DNA from: Brucellaceae bacterium
GTDB taxonomy: Bacteria > Pseudomonadota > Alphaproteobacteria > Rhizobiales > Rhizobiaceae
Direction: 5' to 3'
Assembly: GCA_031253705.1 (NCBI GenBank)
Contig: JAIRVW010000111.1
Coordinates: 1 to 6,203 of the forward strand
DNA length: 6,203 nucleotides
A model generated the notes under the pieces. It ran no database searches. It was not told the DNA's origin and worked only from the letters and a program-made list of their open reading frames with translations. Positions 1 to 5,605 of the stretch are shown piece after piece; position 1 is the stretch's first letter; every line of letters begins with the position of its first letter. Both the position numbers and the translations under genes were made by a program.

Positions 1-747
1 CCGAATTTCATTATGCGCGGTTTTCGCCATCGTTGCGTTATCACCAGTACGGATAGCGGTATCACCAGTTTTGAACAGCTGAAGGATAAGAAAATCGGTG
101 TTACCGGCTGGCGCGATTCCGGCAATACATGGACGCGTGCTGCCCTGCGTCGTCACGGCATCGGCGTTGAGGATGCCTATTGGTATGCAGGTCGTCTGAC
201 AGAAGCGCATCCGGTGACGGATCGTCTGGACGGTTTCGGCCGGACAGGCCGCATTGAAGCCATGCCGGGTGAGCAGCCGATGATGGATGCCTTGCGTGAA
301 GGTGTTCTGGATGCCGTATTTACGCCCTTCATGCCGGATGGTTATTTTGGCAAAAATGCCGGTTTCCGTCAGGTGCTGGACGATTTCCGCAGTGCGGAAC
401 TGAGTTATTTCAATGATGTCGGCTATGTGCCGGGTATGCATCTGATGGGTATTAAGCCGGAAATTCTGGCCGAGCATCCGTGGGTAGCGCAGGAGCTGAG
501 TGATCTTCTGGATGAGAGCCAGCGTGTATGGACAGCCAAGCGTCGAAAATATGCCGAAACCACGCCATGGATGATCGATGAACTGCTGAAATGCGCACAG
601 GATCTGCCGGAAAACTGGAATGTCAGCGGTATCGCTGCCAATGAGGCGATGATCAATGATTTTGCAGAAGAGCTGCATTTGCAAGGCATCTTGCAACGCA
701 AACTGAGCGTTGAAGAACTGTTTCCGTTTTATGCGAACAAGGCGTGA
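1..747 (+). CDS. Pht5-like (4,5-dihydroxyphthalate decarboxylase-like) protein of the periplasmic-binding-protein fold, 5' end missing
   Basis: The reading frame is open from base 1 (P-N-F-I before the first ATG at 13) to the TGA at 745-747. The true start therefore lies upstream, and the ATG at 13 is only an internal Met. 248 residues are visible; relatives are about 330 long, so roughly the first quarter is missing. The signs of the family are an RGFRH segment at the left edge, then a segment of the type 'GI-x-F-E-Q-L-K-D-K-K-I-G-V' (a strand/loop typical of type 2 periplasmic-binding folds). Next is a 'DAVFTPFMPD' stretch, then a 'YVPGMHLMGI...HPW' segment and a C-terminal 'LSVEELF' end. 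These resemble Pht5-type proteins, which are annotated either as decarboxylases or as ABC substrate-binding proteins. Whether this one is an enzyme or a binding protein is open, because the N-terminus that would show a signal peptide is outside the window. It ends 46 bases before the binding-protein gene with no terminator between, so co-transcription is likely. Confidence 0.75.
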   Translation, partial: PNFIMRGFRHRCVITSTDSGITSFEQLKDKKIGVTGWRDSGNTWTRAALRRHGIGVEDAYWYAGRLTEAHPVTDRLDGFGRTGRIEAMPGEQPMMDALREGVLDAVFTPFMPDGYFGKNAGFRQVLDDFRSAELSYFNDVGYVPGMHLMGIKPEILAEHPWVAQELSDLLDESQRVWTAKRRKYAETTPWMIDELLKCAQDLPENWNVSGIAANEAMINDFAEELHLQGILQRKLSVEELFPFYANKA

Positions 748-782
748 CAGTGTTAACTGTGCATTACGCCAACTGAACTATT

Positions 783-788
783 GGGAGA
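783..788 (+). promoter_or_regulatory. Ribosome-binding site of the binding-protein gene
   Basis: GGGAGA lies 5 bases before the ATG at 794. It decides the start of the binding protein against the longer open frame that begins at 710. Confidence 0.75.
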
Positions 789-793
789 GTGAG

Positions 794-1678
794 ATGAAGA
801 AAACCATGCTGGCAGCTGCTGTATTTGGCAGCATTTTGGCACAACAGGCTTTGGCTGAGGATGTGAAGATTCCGGAACAGGCAGTGAATGAGGCGCTGCG
901 CGCCCGTCTGCCGGAAGACATCATCAAAGCCGGTGTCATCAATGATGTGAATTCCGGGTCCTTCCCGCCATACCAGATTATCAATGGTAAAGAGGTTGAG
1001 GGTGCTGCAACAGACATGACTGATGCGCTGGGTCAGCTGATGGGCATTAAAATTACCCATTCGACTGTGAGCGGTTTGCCATCGGTTCTGAGCGGTATTT
1101 CGGCCGGACGTTATCAGCTTGGTTTTGGCCCGAACGGCGATTTTCCGTCCCGACAGGATGCCAATGATTTTGTTGACTGGGTACGTGAATATGTTGTTTT
1201 CGCTGTGAAAAATGGCAATCCGGAAGGCATTACCTCGTTGGATACGGCATGCGGCAAGCGCATTGCTGTGATGGCAGGCGGCTCGGCTGAGAAAGTCATT
1301 AAAGAGCAGAATGAGAAATGTACCGCAGATGGCAAGCCGATTGAAGTGCAGTCTTATAATGACCAGCCAAGCTCTATTCTGGCCGTGCGCTCTAACCGCG
1401 CCGATGCGTTCTTCTCCTCTCAGGCACCGCTGACCTATTTTGTTCAGCAGTCTAATGGCCAGCTTGAACTGGCGGCAACCGGCCAGAAAAACGGTTTTGA
1501 CGACCTGTATCAGGGTGCAGTTCTGCCGAAAAACTCACCGCTGAGCGAAGTATTCCGCGATGGTATTCAGATTCTGATCGATAACGGCACCTATGCCACG
1601 ATCATGAAAAAATGGGGTCTGGAAAAGAATATGATTGATAAAGCCGGTATCAATCTCGCCGGAAAGACCGCGCAATGA
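794..1678 (+). CDS. ABC transporter substrate-binding protein, family 3 (polar amino acid type)
   Basis: This is a secreted solute-binding protein of 294 residues that captures ligand in the periplasm and delivers it to the permease encoded next door. I chose the ATG at 794 because it follows a GGGAGA Shine-Dalgarno (783-788) at 5 bases and begins a clean signal peptide. That peptide has a KK n-region, a hydrophobic core and an A-L-A cleavage site after residue 21. The frame is open upstream to 710, but that extension lacks these features. The mature part has the two-lobed family 3 pattern: 'GSFPPYQ' at 55-61, 'GAATDMTDALG' at 70-80 and a C-terminal 'GTYATIMKKWGL'. Cys153 and Cys176 sit where many relatives carry a disulfide. 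Arg120, in a 'PSRQDANDFVDW' segment, is the likely counterpart of the arginine that holds the ligand carboxylate, though the usual T-x-x-R setting is not conserved. The stop overlaps the permease start (ATGA). The ligand is unknown; an amino acid or N-acyl derivative is the best guess. Confidence 0.9.
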   Translation: MKKTMLAAAVFGSILAQQALAEDVKIPEQAVNEALRARLPEDIIKAGVINDVNSGSFPPYQIINGKEVEGAATDMTDALGQLMGIKITHSTVSGLPSVLSGISAGRYQLGFGPNGDFPSRQDANDFVDWVREYVVFAVKNGNPEGITSLDTACGKRIAVMAGGSAEKVIKEQNEKCTADGKPIEVQSYNDQPSSILAVRSNRADAFFSSQAPLTYFVQQSNGQLELAATGQKNGFDDLYQGAVLPKNSPLSEVFRDGIQILIDNGTYATIMKKWGLEKNMIDKAGINLAGKTAQ

Positions 1679-2592
1679 GTGCGTCTGTCTCTGGTGCAGT
1701 TGCGGGTGATGTCGAGCGTTTCGACGTTGCTCGTGCACGCGCACCATTTCCGCTGAAACGTGTGATCCTGTGGGCAGTTGTGCTGGGTGTCGCGCTCGAT
1801 TTCGGTATTATTGTTGCAAATAATCCGAATTTCGGCTGGCCTGTTGTTGCTGCTTATTTCTTCGATCCGACGGTTATGGAAGGGCTGACAATTACGCTCG
1901 GCCTGACCGTTGTGGCGATGATTATCGGTGTGGCGCTCGGCCTTATTCTGGCTATTGCCCGCATGTCGCAGGACAGACTGGCAAGCTCACTGTCCAACCT
2001 GTTTATCTGGTTCTTCCGTGGTACACCGCTGCTGGTGCAGTTGATTTTCTGGTACAATCTTTCGACCCTGTTTCCGAAAATCTCGCTGGCCATTCCGTTC
2101 GGCCCGACACTGGTGAGCTGGAATACCAATGATCTGATCACACCGCTGACTGCCGCGATTGTCGGTCTGGCGCTGAATGAAGCGGCCTATATGGCGGAGA
2201 TTATCCGTGGCGGTCTGTTGTCCGTTGATAAAGGGCAGGGCGAAACCGCAGCCGCTTTCGGTATGACACGGGCACGCGCTTTGCGCCGCATCATCATTCC
2301 GCAGGCAATGCGTTCTAGCGTGCCGCCGACAGGTAACCAGCTGATCAGTATGATTAAAGCGACATCGCTTGTCAGTGTGATCGCCATGGCCGATCTGCTT
2401 TATTCCGTACAGTCGATCTATAACCGCACATTCGAGGTTATCCCGATGCTGCTGGTTGCTGTTGTATGGTATCTGCTGATCACTTCCGTGCTGAATATCG
2501 GACAAAGCGCGATTGAACGTCATTACAACCGTGGCGAACGCGGTGATGCGGTCAAAGACGAAGCGCCGGCTAAGATAGAGGAGAATGCATGA
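1675..2592 (+). CDS. ABC transporter permease, HisM/GlnP (polar amino acid) family
   Basis: This is the inner-membrane subunit of the importer, 305 residues. It begins with a cytoplasmic tail of about 28 residues and a first hydrophobic segment at about 29-48. The core segments follow: about 70-95, a 'FFRGTPLLVQLIFWYN' segment at 113-128 that is a hallmark of amino-acid permeases, and about 157-175. The EAA coupling loop, which contacts the ATPase, runs from E169 to about G196 with the core R-G-G at 178-180. The last hydrophobic stretch is 'MLLVAVVWYLLITSVLNIG' near 260-280. The ATG at 1675 overlaps the preceding stop (ATGA), with a weak GGAAAG at 1661-1666, so translation is probably coupled. 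The C-terminus after the last membrane span is charged. Many amino-acid importers have two permease genes; only one is present here, so a homodimer is likely. Confidence 0.92.
   Translation: MSASVSGAVAGDVERFDVARARAPFPLKRVILWAVVLGVALDFGIIVANNPNFGWPVVAAYFFDPTVMEGLTITLGLTVVAMIIGVALGLILAIARMSQDRLASSLSNLFIWFFRGTPLLVQLIFWYNLSTLFPKISLAIPFGPTLVSWNTNDLITPLTAAIVGLALNEAAYMAEIIRGGLLSVDKGQGETAAAFGMTRARALRRIIIPQAMRSSVPPTGNQLISMIKATSLVSVIAMADLLYSVQSIYNRTFEVIPMLLVAVVWYLLITSVLNIGQSAIERHYNRGERGDAVKDEAPAKIEENA
2578..2583 (+). promoter_or_regulatory. Ribosome-binding site of the ATPase gene
   Basis: GAGGAG lies within the last codons of the permease gene. It serves the tandem ATG codons at 2589 and 2592 at spacings of 5 and 8 bases, and is the strongest Shine-Dalgarno in the transporter operon. 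Confidence 0.7.
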
Positions 2593-3374
2593 TGGATAAG
2601 ACAGCCAATATGCAAAAACCTCTTGTTCATGCTCATAATGTGCACAAGGCATTTCACGGCATTGAAGTGCTGCGCGGCATTGATTTGGAAGTGCGCTCCG
2701 GTGAGGTCGTGGTTATTCTCGGCCCTTCCGGCTCGGGAAAATCCACCTTCCTGCGCTGCATCAACCGGCTTGAAACCATCGATAAAGGTTCGATTTTTGT
2801 TGATGAGCAGCAGATCGGTTATAAGTATAAAAACGACCGCCTGCTGCCTTTGTCAGACCGCGCTATCGCCAAACAACGCAGCCAGATCGGCATGGTGTTC
2901 CAGCAGTTCAACCTCTATCCGCATATGACTGTTTTGCAGAATGTGATTGAGGCGCCGGTCGGTGTGCATGGTCGTAGCAAAAGCGAGGCCATTGAGACGG
3001 CAAAGGATCTGCTGGCGAAAGTCGGTATGTCCCACAAGATCAATGCCTATCCGCGCCAGCTTTCCGGCGGTCAGCAACAGCGTGTTGCAATCGCTCGTGC
3101 ACTGGCTGTGAAGCCGAAGCTTATCTTGTTCGACGAGCCGACTTCCGCGCTTGATCCGGAACTGGTGGGTGAGGTGCTGACCACAATGCGCAGTCTCGCC
3201 GATCAGGGACAAACGATGATCGTGGTGACCCATGAAATCGGCTTTGCCCGTGAAGCTGCAGACCGTGTGATCTTCATGGACGGCGGTAAGGTGGTTGAAG
3301 AGGGAACACCGCAAGAGGTGATCGAAAACCCTCAGCATCCGCGTACCCGCAGCTTCCTCAGCCGTTTTATCTGA
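2589..3374 (+). CDS. ABC transporter ATP-binding protein, polar amino acid type (HisP/GlnQ family)
   Basis: This is the cytoplasmic ATPase that powers the importer, 261 residues, a usual length for the family. All nucleotide-binding motifs are intact: Walker A GPSGSGKST at 45-53, Q-loop 'VFQQFNLYPH' at 103-112, signature LSGGQ at 158-162, Walker B LILFDE at 178-183, D-loop 'SALD' at 186-189 and switch His215. The 'FNLYPHMTVLQNV' segment is typical of amino-acid transporters. Two ATGs stand in tandem (2589 and 2592). The first overlaps the permease stop as ATGA and lies 5 bases after GAGGAG (2578-2583); the second lies 8 bases after it. Either could be used, changing the protein by one Met. 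Translation is probably coupled to the permease. An intrinsic terminator begins 8 bases after the stop, which ends the transporter unit. Confidence 0.95.
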   Translation: MMDKTANMQKPLVHAHNVHKAFHGIEVLRGIDLEVRSGEVVVILGPSGSGKSTFLRCINRLETIDKGSIFVDEQQIGYKYKNDRLLPLSDRAIAKQRSQIGMVFQQFNLYPHMTVLQNVIEAPVGVHGRSKSEAIETAKDLLAKVGMSHKINAYPRQLSGGQQQRVAIARALAVKPKLILFDEPTSALDPELVGEVLTTMRSLADQGQTMIVVTHEIGFAREAADRVIFMDGGKVVEEGTPQEVIENPQHPRTRSFLSRFI

Positions 3375-3382
3375 TGAAAAAC

Positions 3383-3413
3383 AACACGCCGGAGACAAAA
3401 CCGGCGTGTTTTG
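3383..3413 (+). terminator. Intrinsic terminator after the transporter operon
   Basis: A perfect 10-bp stem (AACACGCCGG at 3383-3392 with CCGGCGTGTT at 3401-3410) encloses an 8-base loop, AGACAAAA. The T run spans 3409-3412. An A-rich stretch precedes the stem. It lies directly after the ATPase stop and separates the transporter from the amidohydrolase, so the latter needs read-through or its own promoter. Confidence 0.88.
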
Positions 3414-3508
3414 CATATATAGTGCAGTAGTTTGAGTCTATGACCGCAATGCAGCATGCCTGCCGATAACCAATACAGGAGATCCCGTTCTGATAACGGG
3501 AGCAGACC
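3414..3508 (+). promoter_or_regulatory. Leader region of the amidohydrolase gene
   Basis: These 95 bases lie between the terminator and the amidohydrolase start. A promoter is expected here because of the terminator, but I find no convincing -35/-10 pair. TTGCAT at 3411-3416 overlaps the terminator tail and has no good partner. The region holds a nine-codon open frame (3440-3469, MTAMQHACR then TAA) without a strong ribosome-binding site, a free AGGAG at 3477-3481 and the hairpin described separately. The function is inferred only from position. Confidence 0.35.
3483..3501 (+). promoter_or_regulatory. Hairpin covering the amidohydrolase Shine-Dalgarno
   Basis: TCCCGTT (3483-3489) pairs perfectly with AACGGGA (3495-3501) around a five-base loop, CTGAT. 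The 3' arm contains most of the GGGAG (3498-3502) that lies 6 bases before the ATG at 3509, so the folded RNA would hide it. A second Shine-Dalgarno-like AGGAG (3477-3481) stands just upstream of the stem. With the stem folded, it would sit about 8 unpaired bases from the ATG. The stem has no T run after it, so it is not a terminator. The pairing is visible in the sequence; a regulatory role is inference. Confidence 0.45.
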
Positions 3509-4711
3509 ATGACACAGTCCGATAATTTCGCCCGTATCGCCGATCTTGAACCACGCCGCAGCGCATTGGAAGAAATCCGTCATCATCTCCATGCCAATCC
3601 AGAGCTGTCTTTTGAAGAAGAAAAGACCGCAGCCTATGTGGCTGATAAGCTGGAAAGCTGGGGTTATGAGGTTACCCGTAATGTTGGCGGCCACGGTGTT
3701 GTTGGACGGCTGACGGTTGGTACAGGCGGTCGCAGCGTTGCTATCCGCGCAGATATGGATGCGCTGCCAATTCTGGAAAAAACCGGCCTGCCTTATGCAA
3801 GTACAGTGGCGGGTAAAATGCATGCCTGCGGCCATGATGGTCATACAACCATGCTGCTTGGCGCGGCTGAACATCTGGCACGCACTAAAAATTTCAACGG
3901 CACTGTCACTTTGGTGTTTCAACCGGCAGAAGAAGCCGGTGAAATCAGCGGTGCGCAGGCAATGATCGCAGATGGTCTGTTTGAACGTTTTCCGTGCGAT
4001 GCGATTTTTGGTCTGCATAACCATCCGGGCGCTCCGGAAGGTACAGTTCTCACCCGTTCCGGCCCGATCATGGCGGCAGCAGATACAGCCTATATTAAAG
4101 TTATCGGCAAAGGCGGTCACGCTTCCCGTCCGCACCTGACCGTTGATCCGGTCATGGTCGCCTGCAGTCTGGTGATGGCTCTGCAGACAGTTGTTGCCCG
4201 CAATGTTGATCCGACTGAAACAGCGGTGATTACTGTCGGCACAATTCACGGCGGCGAAGCATCCAATGTTATTCCGGATGATGTTGATCTGGCTGTGAGC
4301 ATCCGCTCTTTCTCCCCAACCATCCGCGCATTGTTGCAAAAACGCGTTTGTGAACTGACTGAGCAGCATGTGGCTGCCTATGGCGCGACAGCCGAGATCA
4401 AATATGAGCTGGGCTATCCGGTCGTGGTCAATTCCGATGCGGAAACTGCTTTTGCAACCGAAGTTGCGCGTGAGCTGATCGGTGATGCCAAGGTTTCAAC
4501 CTGCCCGCTGATCCCGGGCAGCGAAGATTTCGCGTATTTCCTGCAGCATAAGCCTGGCAGCTTCCTGCGTCTCGGCAATGGTGTGGATTCTGCTGTGCTG
4601 CATAACCCGAAATATAACTTCAATGATGCCAATTTGCCTGTCGGTTCTGCCCTTTGGGCGCGTCTGGCAGAACGCTACCTTGCAGCCGGTGGCAACGGCG
4701 CGGAGCGCTGA
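3509..4711 (+). CDS. M20-family amidohydrolase (hippurate hydrolase / N-acyl-amino-acid hydrolase type)
   Basis: This is a metal-dependent cytoplasmic amidohydrolase of 400 residues, the usual size for the HipO/AbgA/IAA-amino-acid hydrolase group. Expected metal ligands are visible: Cys107 and His109 in 'MHACGHDGH', Glu142 next to the catalytic-base candidate Glu141 in 'QPAEEAG', His170 in 'GLHNHP', and the late His365 in 'LHNPKYNFND'. The opening 'IRHHLHANPELSFEE' (23-37) and 'RADMDALPI' (80-88) are hallmarks. The small dimerisation domain runs from about 185 to 295 and includes 'GKGGHASRP' with His204, the residue that reaches the partner active site in relatives. There is no signal peptide. 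The ATG at 3509 is preceded by an in-frame TAA at 3494, so no earlier start is practical. Family members split N-acyl amino acids, hippurate or IAA conjugates; the exact substrate cannot be read here. The amino-acid importer just upstream suggests the substrate is imported. It is flanked by terminators on both sides. Confidence 0.92.
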   Translation: MTQSDNFARIADLEPRRSALEEIRHHLHANPELSFEEEKTAAYVADKLESWGYEVTRNVGGHGVVGRLTVGTGGRSVAIRADMDALPILEKTGLPYASTVAGKMHACGHDGHTTMLLGAAEHLARTKNFNGTVTLVFQPAEEAGEISGAQAMIADGLFERFPCDAIFGLHNHPGAPEGTVLTRSGPIMAAADTAYIKVIGKGGHASRPHLTVDPVMVACSLVMALQTVVARNVDPTETAVITVGTIHGGEASNVIPDDVDLAVSIRSFSPTIRALLQKRVCELTEQHVAAYGATAEIKYELGYPVVVNSDAETAFATEVARELIGDAKVSTCPLIPGSEDFAYFLQHKPGSFLRLGNGVDSAVLHNPKYNFNDANLPVGSALWARLAERYLAAGGNGAER

Positions 4712-4724
4712 TCATTATCAAGAT

Positions 4725-4762
4725 ACGCAGCCCGTTTGATATTCGGGCTGCGTCCTCTTTTT
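4725..4762 (+). terminator. Intrinsic terminator after the amidohydrolase gene
   Basis: A perfect 10-bp stem (ACGCAGCCCG at 4725-4734 with CGGGCTGCGT at 4744-4753) encloses a 9-base loop. It is followed by CCTC and a run of five T at 4758-4762. It begins 13 bases after the amidohydrolase stop and closes that transcription unit. Confidence 0.87.
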
Positions 4763-4780
4763 ATCGTGAGCGGGGGTGAA

Positions 4781-4809
4781 TTGTGCTGCCCCTGAAGCGC
4801 GTCTATAGG
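4781..4809 (+). promoter_or_regulatory. Candidate sigma-70-type promoter for the 186-residue unknown gene
   Basis: TTGTGC (4781-4786) and TATAGG (4804-4809) are separated by exactly 17 bases, directly after a terminator and before the next gene. Matches to consensus are 3/6 and 4/6, so this is moderate evidence. If real, transcription would start near 4816. That would exclude the TTG at 4811 as a start codon and favour the ATG at 4835. Confidence 0.4.
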
Positions 4810-4834
4810 TTTGCCGGTAAACAGCGGTGCGCAG

Positions 4835-5395
4835 ATGAAGCTGACAGATCATTATCTTCCGGAATATAGTTTCAGAGAAATACATTCCTGCTCAGTGCAG
4901 GCATTGCCAGCCACTGTTATTCGTGCTGCGGCAGAGTATCAGCCTGAGGGTGATCCGTTTTTTCGCCGGATGATCGGGTTGCGGGAATTGCCAATGCGTA
5001 TCGGCAGGTATTTTCAAAACCAGCAGGCAGAGCCTCAACCGGCCTTCGGCTTGCACAATTTTGTATTGCTTGAGCAGCAGGAACATGCCTTGGCATATGG
5101 CCTTATCGGCAGGTTCTGGAGGCTGGATTTCGGACTCATTCCGGTTGCTGACGGTCAGGCCTATCGTCACTTTGATATGGCGGGCGTGGCAAAACTGGTT
5201 TTGAGTTTTTCGGCAATGTTACAACCGGACGGCACGACTAAGCTTGAGACAGAAACGCGGGTTTTTTGTCCTGATTTTGCCAGTCGGTTTAAATTTACGC
5301 CGTACTGGTATCTGATCCGACCGGTGAGCGGGCTGATCCGCGGGCGGATACTTGCCTCTGTTAAGAATGCCAGCGAAATCCGGCAAATTCCGTAA
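4835..5395 (+). CDS. Conserved-looking protein of unknown function, 186 residues
   Basis: I cannot assign this protein to a named family with confidence. It is a soluble protein with no signal peptide or membrane span and a basic C-terminal part. Regular sequence blocks look conserved: 'LIGRFWRLDFGL' at 90-101, 'TKLETETRVFCPD' at 135-147, and 'YWYLIRPVSGLIRGRIL' at 157-173. The alternation of strands ending in T-E-T-R-V, followed by a C-terminal amphipathic helix, recalls small SRPBCC/START-like ligand-binding proteins and DUF2867-type domains; this is an impression of pattern only. The ATG at 4835 is preferred over the TTG at 4811, which would add eight residues. Neither has a good Shine-Dalgarno. 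Arginine codons are mixed (CGG, AGG, AGA, CGA as well as CGT/CGC), unlike the operon upstream, which suggests lower expression. It seems to be a single-gene unit, and no terminator is visible after it. Confidence 0.75.
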   Translation: MKLTDHYLPEYSFREIHSCSVQALPATVIRAAAEYQPEGDPFFRRMIGLRELPMRIGRYFQNQQAEPQPAFGLHNFVLLEQQEHALAYGLIGRFWRLDFGLIPVADGQAYRHFDMAGVAKLVLSFSAMLQPDGTTKLETETRVFCPDFASRFKFTPYWYLIRPVSGLIRGRILASVKNASEIRQIP

Positions 5396-5447
5396 ACTAT
5401 AGGCGTATATCCCAGCGTTCGAATGACGCACAGATTGTCCGGAGACA

Positions 5448-5555
5448 GTGGATGCTAAGTCAGGAACGGGTGCAGAAATTGTCGGGATGATTTACTTCGC
5501 AAATTATTTTAAATATGCCGGAAAACAAACAGGCATCGCATTTGATGCAGAATAA
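5448..5555 (+). CDS. Possible small ORFs (35 residues, and 12 residues in another frame)
   Basis: A GTG at 5448 opens 35 codons to the TAA at 5553-5555, giving a peptide with a 'MIYFANYFKYAGK' core. In a second frame, ATG at 5452 opens 12 codons (MLSQERVQKLSG) to the TGA at 5488-5490. GGAGA at 5441-5445 is at a good spacing (6 bases) for the ATG but too close to the GTG. Frames this short arise by chance, and I recognise neither peptide. The longer one could also be a remnant of a decayed gene. This entry records a possibility only. Confidence 0.15.
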   Translation: MDAKSGTGAEIVGMIYFANYFKYAGKQTGIAFDAE

Positions 5556-5567
5556 GAATATGCATCA
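5543..5567. promoter_or_regulatory. Operator-like inverted repeat upstream of the AEC transporter
   Basis: TGATGCA (5543-5549) and TGCATCA (5561-5567) form a perfect 7-bp inverted repeat with an 11-base centre, that is, half-sites 18 bases apart. It lies in AT-rich DNA 39 bases before the ATG at 5606. This geometry suits a dimeric helix-turn-helix regulator. No regulator gene is present in the window, so the partner is unknown. Confidence 0.35.
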
Positions 5568-5579
5568 TTAAAAGAATAT
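5554..5579 (+). repeat. Direct repeat AAGAATAT, 18-base period
   Basis: AAGAATAT occurs at 5554-5561 and again at 5572-5579. The first copy overlaps the centre and right edge of the inverted repeat at 5543-5567. In AT-rich DNA an 8-base repeat may be chance. The shared 18-base spacing with the inverted half-sites is the reason to record it. Confidence 0.3.
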
Positions 5580-5605
5580 TTCATTGCGTTCTGAGATTGA
5601 CTGAT

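Larger units (their letters stand above)
5396..5605. other. Intergenic region, AT-rich in its second half
   Basis: These 210 bases separate the unknown gene from the transporter gene. The first half shows a small 4-bp inverted repeat (GCGT/ACGC near 5415-5429) without a T run, so it is not a terminator. The second half, from about 5490, is clearly richer in A and T and contains the inverted and direct repeats listed separately. TTTACT (5491-5496) and TATGCC (5514-5519) stand 17 bases apart as a weak promoter candidate. Two overlapping very small open frames begin near 5448; see the separate entry. Confidence 0.6.

Noticed and set aside
747..760. ACAGT-GTTA-ACTGT inverted repeat between the first two genes
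   Set aside because: A 5-bp stem with no T run is too weak for a terminator, and it overlaps the stop codon; probably chance.
710..793. Extended start of the binding protein at 710
   Set aside because: The extension overlaps the end of the preceding gene, lacks a Shine-Dalgarno, and would bury the signal peptide that begins at 794.
1987..2652. Reverse-strand open frame of 221 codons opposite the permease gene
   Set aside because: It mirrors the permease coding region and its boundaries; the product is a low-complexity Arg/His/Gln-rich shadow with no family features.
3332..4369. Long reverse-strand open frame (345 codons) opposite the amidohydrolase gene
   Set aside because: It lies opposite a clear M20 enzyme with intact catalytic motifs, crosses the intrinsic terminator and the intergenic leader, and its product is rich in Cys, His and Arg with no recognisable domain.
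4811..4834. TTG start for the 186-residue protein
   Set aside because: It has a rare start codon and no Shine-Dalgarno, and it would lie before the transcription start expected from the candidate promoter at 4781-4809.
5398..5403. TATAGG after the 186-residue gene as a promoter -10 element
   Set aside because: No -35-like sequence stands 15-19 bases upstream, and the next supported gene is about 200 bases away.
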